In this document: one piece after another, positions 24,150 through 31,575 of the stretch
Layout of the letters: each line of letters starts with the position of its first letter
Numbering within the stretch: the stretch's first letter is position 1
Source: Phosphoribacter sp037045045
Lineage (GTDB): Bacteria; Actinomycetota; Actinomycetes; Actinomycetales; Dermatophilaceae
Reading direction: 5' to 3'
DNA length: 64,000 bases
Assembly: GCA_037045045.1 (NCBI GenBank)
Contig: JBAOHL010000003.1
Location: forward strand, 62,001 to 126,000
The notes under the pieces: generated by a model
Told to the model about the DNA's origin: nothing
The model's database searches: none
Seen by the model: only the letters and a program-made list of their open reading frames with translations
Made by a program: the position numbers and the translations under genes

Positions 24150-24361
24150 CTGCAGTCCTCTCCGGCATTGGTCCCGGGCGACCGCCGGTGGGGTCCGGTC
24201 GGCGGGAAGACGTCCACGTCGGCGAATGTATGCCGGCCGCCGGACCCGGCCCCAATAGCCATCGGCGATGGGTGGCATGACGGATCGCGCACGTCTGCTC
24301 CGAGACCGTGACGTCCGTGACAGGCTGGGTGCACGAGCGGCACGGGAGAGGAGCGGGCGGC
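24150..24361. promoter_or_regulatory. 212-bp divergent promoter region
   Basis: The shared gap between the crotonase and the opine-dehydrogenase-like gene. It has one GTATGCCG octamer at 24228. No clear operator dyad was seen. Confidence 0.35.
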
Positions 24362-25438
24362 ATGCGGGTGACCATCCTGGGGTCGGGCAACGGCGCCTCG
24401 GCGACGGCCTTCGACTGGGCCTTCCACGGCCACGAGGTCGCGATGTGGGACTTCGAACGGTTCGACACCAACATCCGCGCCATCGGGTCCTCCGGATCGC
24501 TGCGCTGCGTCGGCGCCTGGGAGGGGTCCGCCCCCATCGCGTATGCCGGGCACGACCTCGCGACCGCGTTGGACGGCTCGCAGTTGGCCCTGCTCGTCGG
24601 ACCTGCGTACGCGACCGCGCCGATGGGCGAGGCGTTGCGCCCGCACCTGCGCGAGGACCTGGCCCTGGTCGTCCTGCCCGGCTCGTGCGGAGGCGCGTTC
24701 GTCCTCAAGGCGGCCCTGGGGCTGGACGTCCACGACCCGGCATACCTCGTCGGAGAGACGAACACGCTGCCGTACGGCACGAGGCTGCTCGAGCCCGGAC
24801 TCGTCCGGGTGAGCACCCGGGTCCGCGAGGGCCTGCTCGTCGCGGCCCTGCCCCGGTCGGGCACGGCACGGTTGACCGAGCTCCTGTCCACGGTGTGGCC
24901 GGGATTCGAGCCCGCGGACAGCGCGCTGCAGACCACCATCCAGAACGGCAACCCGGTGATCCATCCGGCGATCATGCTCATGAACGCGAGCCGGATCGAG
25001 AACACCCAGGGCGACTTCCTCTTCTACACCGAGGGCGTGACGCCGGCGTCGGCCCGGCTCATCGAGGCCGTCGACGAGGAGCGGATCGCCGTCGGAGCGG
25101 CGCTGGGGGTGCCGATCATCCCCGACCCGGTCATGGGGCACCGGCAGGGGTACATGGGCGATCCGAGTTACCTCACCGGATACAGCCACGGCGCCGGCTT
25201 CGCGGCCTCGCAGGCGCCGAGCACCCTCGACTTCCGCTACCTCGTCGAGGACGTCGGCTACGGCTTGGTGTTCCTGTCCGAACTCGGCCGCCATGTCGAC
25301 GTGCCGACGCCGACCATCGACGCCCTGATCCGCGTGACGTCCGTCGTGCTGGACCGGGACTTCCGGGCCGAAGCTGCGCGCACCCCCGACTCCCTCGGGT
25401 TCGGTACGTTCACGGTCGAGCAGCTGCGCCAGCTCTGA
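24362..25438 (+). CDS. NAD/NADP octopine/nopaline dehydrogenase-family protein
   Basis: A 358-residue two-domain dehydrogenase. The N-terminal Rossmann domain starts at once with MRVTILGSGNGASATAFDWA, and VAMWDFERFD supplies the acidic cofactor residue. The C-terminal helical octopine-dehydrogenase domain contains QNGNPVIHPAIMLMNASRIE, the family's signature with the catalytic His. Then come GVPIIPDP and PSTLDFRYLVEDVGYGLVFLSELG, another well-conserved block. The Rossmann start and GGAGAGGAG upstream fix ATG 24362. The family reduces imines of amino acids with 2-oxoacids, but many bacterial members act on other hydroxy/keto acids. Here it may belong with the adjacent beta-diketone hydrolase. 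Confidence 0.85.
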   Translation: MRVTILGSGNGASATAFDWAFHGHEVAMWDFERFDTNIRAIGSSGSLRCVGAWEGSAPIAYAGHDLATALDGSQLALLVGPAYATAPMGEALRPHLREDLALVVLPGSCGGAFVLKAALGLDVHDPAYLVGETNTLPYGTRLLEPGLVRVSTRVREGLLVAALPRSGTARLTELLSTVWPGFEPADSALQTTIQNGNPVIHPAIMLMNASRIENTQGDFLFYTEGVTPASARLIEAVDEERIAVGAALGVPIIPDPVMGHRQGYMGDPSYLTGYSHGAGFAASQAPSTLDFRYLVEDVGYGLVFLSELGRHVDVPTPTIDALIRVTSVVLDRDFRAEAARTPDSLGFGTFTVEQLRQL

Positions 25439-25458
25439 GGCCAGCCCGCGAACACCGG

Positions 25459-25494
25459 GGCGGTCGCCGACCGTCTCCTACGCCCCCGACCGCC
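25459..25494. terminator. Hairpin between convergent genes
   Basis: GGCGGTCG (25459-25466) pairs with CGACCGCC (25487-25494) around a 20-nt loop in the 59-bp gap between two converging genes. It could terminate both. Confidence 0.4.
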
Positions 25495-25497
25495 GCC

Positions 25498-26322
25498 TCA
25501 GCCGTGCCCGCTGATGCCCCCGTCGAGCGGGATCACCACGCCGGTGAGGTAGGAGCCCGAGCGGGCCACCAGGAATCGGACCGCACCGACGATGTCGTCC
25601 TCGTCGCCGTACCGACGCAGCGGGACCCGGTCGAGCATCGCCTGCTCGAGACTCGGGTCGGCCGCGATGTGCCGCAGCATGTCGGTGCGGAAGGGCCCCG
25701 GCGCGATGGCGTTGACGGTGATGTGGTCGGGCGCGAGCCGGCTGGCCAGGTGCCGGGTGAGATGGTGCAGCCCGGCCTTGCTCGCGGCATACGAGTAGTT
25801 CTCCGGGTCGGGCACGCGCAGGCCGTCGATGCTGCCGATGTTGACGATCCGCGCCGGCGCCTGCGCCGTGGCGGCCTGTCGGAGGAGGGGCAACAGGCCG
25901 ACGGCGAGCTCGAACGGTGAGACGAGGTTCGTCGCGAGGACCCTGTCCCAGGCTGAGCGGGGGAAGCTCTCCATCGGCGCACCCCACGTGGCGCCGGCGT
26001 TGTTCACGAGCACGTCCAGGCTCTCCTGACGCTCGCGCACGCCGGCGACCAACTGGGCGACGCCCTCCGCGGTCGACAGATCCGCCGCGACGTAGTCGCA
26101 GGTGCCGCCGCTGCCGGTCGAATCCGCCTCGGCCGCAATGGCTTCGGCCGTGCCCCGGCACCGGTCGGCCTTGCGGCTGGAGATGACCACGTGCGCGCCG
26201 TCGAGGACGAGCCCGTGGGCGATCATCGCGCCGATACCTCGAGATCCGCCGGTGACGACGGCGGTGCGCCCACGGACCGAGAACAGCTGGTCGCGGTCGG
26301 ATGGGGTCTGGGGGTTCGCCAT
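25498..26322 (-). CDS. SDR oxidoreductase (RhlG/3-oxoacyl reductase-like)
   Basis: A 274-residue SDR. The order is VVTGGSRGIGAMIA (cofactor loop, residues about 20-33), ISSRKADRC (an S-R after beta-2, favouring NADP(H)), NNAGATWG, a catalytic Ser in NIGSIDGLRVP, YAASKAGLHHL (Y-x3-K), NAIAPGPFRTDM and a C-terminal LTGVVIPLDGG strand. It resembles RhlG-type reductases. I start at MANPQ (26322), after which a short 14-residue lead reaches the core. Its 3' end faces the opine-dehydrogenase-like gene across a short hairpin gap. It probably reduces or oxidises a keto/hydroxy intermediate. Confidence 0.85.
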   Translation of the reverse strand: MANPQTPSDRDQLFSVRGRTAVVTGGSRGIGAMIAHGLVLDGAHVVISSRKADRCRGTAEAIAAEADSTGSGGTCDYVAADLSTAEGVAQLVAGVRERQESLDVLVNNAGATWGAPMESFPRSAWDRVLATNLVSPFELAVGLLPLLRQAATAQAPARIVNIGSIDGLRVPDPENYSYAASKAGLHHLTRHLASRLAPDHITVNAIAPGPFRTDMLRHIAADPSLEQAMLDRVPLRRYGDEDDIVGAVRFLVARSGSYLTGVVIPLDGGISGHG

Positions 26323-26443
26323 GGGGCCGATGGTAGTGGCCGAAGCTGCCCCGAACTCAGCCCGGCAGTGGGGCCGCCCCGACGCGGGTTGGCCTGGGCA
26401 CACCGTCATTGTCGCCCTGGCCCTGTCGTGCAGCAGGGTTGGG

Positions 26444-27244
26444 TCACTGACCGATGAGCGTCTCGATCTCGGCAGCGGCCTCCTTGAGGTCGGCCAGGTG
26501 ACGGCTCACAGCACGCTGGGTCGACATGGCCGTGCGCTGCCAGGTGATGTTGATCGTCGCCACGGCATACCCGCGTCGGATCGGCACCGCCATCGACTGG
26601 CGGCCGTCGTCGTGCGCCGATCGGGGTAGCTCGTAGTGGCCCCCGAAGTCCGGGTGTCGCAGCGCGTAGCCGCGGGCCCGGATCCCCCGGACCATCGCCT
26701 CGAGCGCCGCCGCGTCATGGGCGAGCCGGTGTCCGGGGTTGTCGTCCTCGCGCAGCCGCGCAAGGATTCCCTCCCGGCGGTCCGGGGCGCAGTGGCTGAG
26801 GTAAGCCCGCCCGGACGCGGAGCGCAGGAAGTTCGCCCGGTAGGGCGTGCGGGTGAACACGACGACGTCGACGACCGCATGCTTGCTGTTCGTCTCGCGG
26901 ATCTCCAGCGCCGTGCCCCGAGGGATTCCGAGGACCGAGGGCCATCCGGTCCTGCGGACCAGCCGCTCCATCACCGGCGAGGCCAGCTCGACGAACCAGC
27001 CCGGATCGTCGGGCTCGCGGAAGCGGTCCAGGCTGTGGCTGGGCAGGAACGCCCCGTCCCCGAGCCGCTGCCAGATCATCCCCTTGTCGTGGGCGGTCCG
27101 CAGGATCCGGATGAGGGTGGCCTTGGGAATGCCGGTCTCGCGCCAGAGGTCGTGCAGGGTCGCCGCGCCGAGCCGGTGCAGGGCAACGATGACGTCCAGG
27201 CCCCGCCCGAGCGAGGCAATGCTCTTGACGTGGTACTCCCGCAT
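26444..27244 (-). CDS. IclR-family transcriptional regulator
   Basis: A 266-residue IclR regulator. The N-terminal winged HTH (about 7-65: SIASLGRGLDVIVALHRLG, TLHDLWRETGIPKATLIRILRTA) is followed by the effector-binding domain (about 80-260: LEIRETNSKHAVVDVV, YLSHCAPDRREGILARL, ARGYALRHP, VATINITW). It lies divergent from the biotin-carboxylase operon. Its start is only about 20 bp from the palindrome GTTTC-N7-GAAAC, which recurs ahead of the FAD/PEP operon. I infer that it controls itself and both operons. GGAGGA lies about 8 nt before ATG 27244. Confidence 0.9.
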   Translation of the reverse strand: MREYHVKSIASLGRGLDVIVALHRLGAATLHDLWRETGIPKATLIRILRTAHDKGMIWQRLGDGAFLPSHSLDRFREPDDPGWFVELASPVMERLVRRTGWPSVLGIPRGTALEIRETNSKHAVVDVVVFTRTPYRANFLRSASGRAYLSHCAPDRREGILARLREDDNPGHRLAHDAAALEAMVRGIRARGYALRHPDFGGHYELPRSAHDDGRQSMAVPIRRGYAVATINITWQRTAMSTQRAVSRHLADLKEAAAEIETLIGQ

Positions 27245-27263
27245 GCGAGGGATCCTCCGCTGA

Positions 27264-27280
27264 GTTTCACCTCGCGAAAC
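27264..27280. promoter_or_regulatory. Putative IclR operator 1 (GTTTC-N7-GAAAC)
   Basis: GTTTCACCTCGCGAAAC is a dyad with 5-bp arms in the IclR/biotin-carrier divergent gap. Thirteen bases downstream is CTGTGAC followed by CCGGGCCACT. The same two blocks recur at 34555-34602 with 14-nt spacing, upstream of the FAD/PEP operon. The spacing and repetition suggest operator plus core promoter. Confidence 0.6.
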
Positions 27281-27363
27281 CGTAACAACTTTCCTGTGAC
27301 CCGGGCCACTGTCGCGGCCATTCTCGACGGTAAGGGCCCTGGTCGAGGATCGGAGCTGCGCAC

Positions 27364-27852
27364 ATGCCCCTCACCCCCTCCGACGTCGAGGACATCGTCG
27401 CAATCCTCGACTCCACGGCATACGACGAACTCACCCTGCGCACGCCGCGCTTCTCGCTCACCCTGCGTCGTCGTGAGGGCGGATGGACCCAGGAAGCCGT
27501 GCCGCTGAGCGAACCTCGCGTCGTCGCCGCCGAGGAACCCAGCGCCGGTGCGTCGACCGCCCAGGCCGCTGGTGCCGGGTCCGTCACGAACGAGGACGCC
27601 TCGCTGACCGGGCTGCACGCGGTGCGCTCCCCCATCGTCGGGACCTTCTATCGGGCCCCCAAACCTGGCGCCGATCCTTTCGTCGAGGTCGGCGACACGG
27701 TCTCGCCGGACACCGTCGTGGGGATTACGGAGACGATGAAGCTCATGACCTCGGTGGCCGCCGGCCTGGCCGGACGGATCGCGCGGATCGACGTGGCCGA
27801 CGCGCAGTTCGCCGAGGCCGGGACCGCACTCATGTGGATCGAGCCGACGTGA
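27364..27852 (+). CDS. Biotin carboxyl carrier protein (AccB-like)
   Basis: A 162-residue biotin carrier. The N-terminal VEDIVAILDSTAYDELTLRTPRFSL resembles AccB N-termini, a Pro/Ala-rich linker spans about 48-80, and the biotinyl domain is about 85-162 (RSPIVGTFYRAPKPG ... VGITETMKLM). The biotinylated lysine is K126 in ETMKLM, a variant of the usual AMKM/EAMKM. GGAG 8 nt upstream supports ATG 27364. It is the first gene of a tightly overlapped operon; its TGA overlaps the next GTG by four bases. It carries carboxybiotin between the biotin carboxylase and the carboxyltransferase encoded next. Confidence 0.92.
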   Translation: MPLTPSDVEDIVAILDSTAYDELTLRTPRFSLTLRRREGGWTQEAVPLSEPRVVAAEEPSAGASTAQAAGAGSVTNEDASLTGLHAVRSPIVGTFYRAPKPGADPFVEVGDTVSPDTVVGITETMKLMTSVAAGLAGRIARIDVADAQFAEAGTALMWIEPT

Positions 27853-29201
27853 TCCGGCGCCTGTTCGTCGCCAACCGCGGTGAGATCGCGGTCCGGGTGC
27901 TGGACACCGCCGCGCGCCTGGGCATCGAGACCGTGCTCGGGGTGTCGGAGGCCGACCGCACCTCGATGGCGGCGCGGCTCGCCGACCGCGTCGTCGTCAT
28001 CGGGCCCGCCTCGCCGGCGCAGAGCTACCTCAACGTCGCTCGCGTCGTGGCGGCGGCGGCCTCTGCCGGGGTCGACGCGCTGCATCCCGGGTACGGGTTC
28101 CTCTCCGAGAGTTCGGCTCTCGCGCAGGCCTGCGACGCCGCAGGGATCGTCTTCGTCGGGCCGACCGCAGCCCAGATCGACGGCGTCGGCGACAAGCTCC
28201 AGGCTCGCGAACACGCCGTCGCCGCCGGCCTGCCGGTCGTCTCGGGGCGGGTCGTCGACTCGGCCGACGACCTGCGCGCGGTGGCCGACACGGCCGGTAT
28301 GCCGTTGCTCGTCAAGGCCGTCGGCGGTGGCGGTGGCCGAGGGATGCGGGTGCTCGACTCGCTCGACGCGGCCGCAGACACCTTCGCCGTCGCCGTCGCC
28401 GAGGCCCAGGCGGCGTTCGGCGACCCCCGCGTCTACGTCGAGCGCTACCTGCAACGCGCTCGGCACGTCGAGGTCCAGGTGCTCGCCGACGGCCACCATG
28501 CCATCCACCTCGGCACGCGCGACTGCTCCACCCAGCGGCGCCACCAGAAGGTCGTCGAAGAGGCTCCGGCCCCGCTGCTGAGCCAGGACGCACAGGCGGC
28601 GATGTGCGCCGAGGCGGTCATCCTGGCCGAACGGCTCGGCTACCGCGGTCTCGGCACCGTCGAGTACCTCTACGACGTCGACTCGGGCGAGCACTTCTTC
28701 CTCGAGATGAACGCCCGCATCCAGGTCGAACATCCGGTCACCGAGGCGATCTGCGGACTCGACCTCGTGGCCGAGCAACTAGCCGTGGCCGACGGTCACC
28801 CCCTGCGCGTGGCGCAGGACGAGGTCGCCTGGTCGGGTCACGCCGTCGAGTGCCGGATCAACGCGGAGGACCCGGCAGCCGACTTCCGACCCAGCCCGGG
28901 CACGGTGACCCGGGCCGAGCTGCCTGTCGGGCCGGGTATCCGCGTGGATACCTATCTGCATCCGGGGGCATTGGTGTCGCCCTACTACGACTCGCTCGTC
29001 GCCAAGGTCGTCACCCACGCCGACACGAGGGCGGCGGCCCTGGACCTCATGGCCAGTGCGCTCGGGCGGCTGGTCATCGAGGGAGTGACGACGAACGTCG
29101 CCCTGCAGCGTGAGCTCGTCGCGTCCGATGCCTTGCGCGCCGGAGGGGCGGACACCGGCTGGCTGGCCCGATATCTCGCCGGATCGCAGGCCGCGGCATG
29201 A
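27849..29201 (+). CDS. Biotin carboxylase (AccC-like subunit)
   Basis: A 450-residue stand-alone biotin carboxylase, the usual AccC length. It has the N-terminal FVANRGEIAVRVLDTA, GYGFLSESSALAQAC, the ATP-grasp loop VKAVGGGGGRGMRV, the bicarbonate/biotin region CSTQRRHQKVVEEAPAP, metal/ATP residues in FFLEMNARIQVEHPVTE, and a C-terminal biotin-carboxylase C domain (GHAVECRINAEDP). It uses ATP and bicarbonate to carboxylate the biotin on the preceding protein. The GTG 27849 start shares four bases with the carrier stop, and the ATGA end overlaps the carboxyltransferase start. All catalytic motifs appear intact. Confidence 0.93.
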   Translation: MIRRLFVANRGEIAVRVLDTAARLGIETVLGVSEADRTSMAARLADRVVVIGPASPAQSYLNVARVVAAAASAGVDALHPGYGFLSESSALAQACDAAGIVFVGPTAAQIDGVGDKLQAREHAVAAGLPVVSGRVVDSADDLRAVADTAGMPLLVKAVGGGGGRGMRVLDSLDAAADTFAVAVAEAQAAFGDPRVYVERYLQRARHVEVQVLADGHHAIHLGTRDCSTQRRHQKVVEEAPAPLLSQDAQAAMCAEAVILAERLGYRGLGTVEYLYDVDSGEHFFLEMNARIQVEHPVTEAICGLDLVAEQLAVADGHPLRVAQDEVAWSGHAVECRINAEDPAADFRPSPGTVTRAELPVGPGIRVDTYLHPGALVSPYYDSLVAKVVTHADTRAAALDLMASALGRLVIEGVTTNVALQRELVASDALRAGGADTGWLARYLAGSQAAA

Positions 29202-30688
29202 CCGACATCCAGCTCGTCGACGTGTCCATCCGAGACGGGAACCAGAGCCTGTGGGGAGCGGTGGGCCTGCGGACCGAGCACATCCTCACCATGGCGCCGC
29301 TGCTCGGCCGGGCCGGCTTCCGCACACTCGACTTCAGTTCGAGCACGGCGATGGGCGTGGCGGTGCGCAACCACCGACAAGACCCGTGGGAGCGGATCCG
29401 CCTGGTGCGCAAGCTCATTCCCGACACGCGCCTCCAGTTCATCGGCACGGGGCTGCGCTTCATCTCGTGGGACGTCGCGCACCCGGATTTCATGCAGTTG
29501 GCCTACGACCGGCTCGTCGACGCCGGGATCGACCGCGTCGTCGTCCTCGAACCGATGCACGAACTGCCGGCCATGCTCCGGACGGCCCGGATGTGCAAAC
29601 AAGCCGGCGTGGCCGAGGTCATCGGCGCCCTGACGTACACGATCAGCGACGTCCACGACGACGCCTTCTATGCCGGCCTCGCGGCGGCGATGGCCCAGTG
29701 CCCGGACATCGACCGTGCCTACCTCAAGGACCCGGCCGGCATCCTGTCGCCCGAACGGGCCCGCAGGCTCATCCCGGCGATCCAGGCCGCGCTCGGTGGC
29801 AAGCCGCTGGAACTGCACTCGCATTGCACGATCGGGCTCTCGCAGTTCTCCTACCTCGTCGCCGCCGACCTCGGCGTCCAGCACCTCCAGGTGGGCTGCG
29901 GCGCGCTGTCGGACGGCTCGTCGCTGCCCGACGCGCAACAACTCGTCGCGAACCTCCGAGCCGCCGGTCACACCGTCGACATCGACGACCGGGCGCTGGG
30001 CCTCGTCGCGGATTTCGTCAGCGAGTTGGCCCGCGCCGAGGGCCTGCCCATCGGCGCACCGAGCGGCTACGACGTCGCCTTCACCCGGCACCAGGTCGCC
30101 GGTGGGGTCATGTCGACGACTCGGCGACAACTCGCCGAGATCGGTCACGAGGACCGCTTCGACGAGGTCATCGAGGAGGTCGACAGGGTCCGCACCGAGC
30201 TGGGCAGCCCGATCATGGTCACCCCGTTTCCCCAGATGGTCTGCTCCCAGGCGCTGTTCAACGTCATCGGCCGCGAACGCTACGACACCGTCGCCGACCA
30301 GGTCATCCGTTACGCCCTGGGGACGTTCGGCAAGCCCCCGGCGCCGATCGAGCCCTGGGTCCTCGACCGGATCCTCGGCCGGCCCCGAGCCGAGGACCTG
30401 CGCCGCGAACCCCCACCGCCGACACCCGCCGAGCTGCGCCGCCGCTTCGGTGACCGGATCAGCGACGAGGAACTGCTCCTGCGCGCCACCATGCCGGCCG
30501 ACCAGGTCGACGCGATGCTCACCGCGGGCCCGGCGCCGCGGCACTACGACCCCGCGATGTATGCCGTGACCGGGCTCGTCCGGCGCCTGGCCGAGCGCCC
30601 CGCCCTCGGCGACTTCGCGGTCTCCACGTCGGACACCGACCTGCGGCTGCGCTCGGGGCTCGTGGCGAAGGGAGCCGACCATGGCTGA
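29198..30688 (+). CDS. Pyruvate-carboxylase/oxaloacetate-decarboxylase-type carboxyltransferase subunit
   Basis: A 496-residue HMGL-like TIM barrel of the pyruvate carboxylase/transcarboxylase-5S/oxaloacetate-decarboxylase-alpha family. It shows DVSIRDGNQSLWG (metal Asp; the family usually reads D-x-T-x-R-D-x-H/x-Q-S), the Lys that is normally carbamylated (K177 in AYLKDPAGI), the metal HSH pair (H207, H209) in LELHSHC, and the downstream GGVMSTTRRQLAEIGHEDRFDEV and VTPFPQMVCSQALFNV blocks. It lacks a biotin domain, which the first operon gene supplies. Several positions differ from pyruvate carboxylase: SIRDGN for the usual TLRDAH, and TGLRFISWDV in place of the usual RG-N-GY segment near residue 88. 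The acceptor is therefore probably not pyruvate. Confidence 0.88.
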   Translation: MTDIQLVDVSIRDGNQSLWGAVGLRTEHILTMAPLLGRAGFRTLDFSSSTAMGVAVRNHRQDPWERIRLVRKLIPDTRLQFIGTGLRFISWDVAHPDFMQLAYDRLVDAGIDRVVVLEPMHELPAMLRTARMCKQAGVAEVIGALTYTISDVHDDAFYAGLAAAMAQCPDIDRAYLKDPAGILSPERARRLIPAIQAALGGKPLELHSHCTIGLSQFSYLVAADLGVQHLQVGCGALSDGSSLPDAQQLVANLRAAGHTVDIDDRALGLVADFVSELARAEGLPIGAPSGYDVAFTRHQVAGGVMSTTRRQLAEIGHEDRFDEVIEEVDRVRTELGSPIMVTPFPQMVCSQALFNVIGRERYDTVADQVIRYALGTFGKPPAPIEPWVLDRILGRPRAEDLRREPPPPTPAELRRRFGDRISDEELLLRATMPADQVDAMLTAGPAPRHYDPAMYAVTGLVRRLAERPALGDFAVSTSDTDLRLRSGLVAKGADHG

Positions 30689-31547
30689 GCCCATCACCGC
30701 GCTCGACCCCGAGGCCCGCGAACTCGCCCGGCTGCGCGAGGCCCGTGGCTTCGTCGTCGACATGGACGGCACGCTCGTCGTCGGCGACCCCTTCACCGGG
30801 CACGTCAAGGCCCTGCCGGGCGCGGTGGACTTCGTCGCCCGCCTGCGGGCGCGCGGCATACCCCTCGTCGTCTTCACCAACGGCACGAACCGCAGCCCGG
30901 TCCGGTATGCCGCGCACCTGCGCGCCGCGGGCATTCCCGTCAGCCCCACCGAGATCCTCACGCCGCTGCACAGCGCGGTCACGATCTGCCGCCGCCGCGG
31001 CCACCACCGGGTCATGCTCATGGCCGCCGGGGGCGGCGCGGTCACCCTGCGCAAGGCCGGCATCGACGTCGTCCCCGCCCTCGGCCGACGTGACGACGTC
31101 GACGCCGTCATCGTCGGGTGGTTCCCCCAGCTGCGCTACGCCCACCTCGAGGCTGCCTGCCACGCGGTCTGGTCCGGAGCCCGGCTCTACAGCGCGTCGC
31201 AATCGCGCTTCTTCGCGACCTCGGGCGGCAAGACGTTGGCCACCTCGCGGGCCATCTCGGCGGCCATCCACAGCATCACCGACCGGCGGGTCGAGCTCGT
31301 CGGCAAGCCGTCGGCCCTCGCCATGGCGGCAGCCGCCGAGCATCTCGGCATCGAGGCCGAGAACTTGGCCGTCGTCGGGGACGACCCGGAACTCGAGGTC
31401 CCCATGGCCCGACTCAGCGGGGCCCTTGGCGTTGCCGTCTACACGGGCATCGCCGGCCGCGCGGACTTCGCCGCCCAACCGGCCGAGCTGCGCCCCGACC
31501 TGTCCTTCCCGTCGCTGGCCGAGTTGCTCGCGGCGCTCGCCGCCTGA
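30681..31547 (+). CDS. HAD-IIA (NagD-like) phosphatase
   Basis: A 288-residue haloacid-dehalogenase-superfamily hydrolase of the NagD/PGP subclass. Motif I is VVDMDGTLVVGD, giving the nucleophile Asp and the acid/base D at +2 (about residues 26-30). Motif II is VVFTNGTNRS. A C2 cap spans about 85-205, and motif III/IV is GKPSALAMAAAAEHLGIEAENLAVVGDDPELEV. It overlaps the carboxyltransferase gene by 8 bp and so is an integral operon member, although carboxylation itself needs no phosphatase. In this context it may dephosphorylate an enol- or acyl-phosphate intermediate, perhaps one made with the PEP-mobile protein nearby; that is inference. Confidence 0.88.
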   Translation: MAEPITALDPEARELARLREARGFVVDMDGTLVVGDPFTGHVKALPGAVDFVARLRARGIPLVVFTNGTNRSPVRYAAHLRAAGIPVSPTEILTPLHSAVTICRRRGHHRVMLMAAGGGAVTLRKAGIDVVPALGRRDDVDAVIVGWFPQLRYAHLEAACHAVWSGARLYSASQSRFFATSGGKTLATSRAISAAIHSITDRRVELVGKPSALAMAAAAEHLGIEAENLAVVGDDPELEVPMARLSGALGVAVYTGIAGRADFAAQPAELRPDLSFPSLAELLAALAA

Positions 31548-31575
31548 GACCTCGACCCGACCACCCGAGGAGCCC

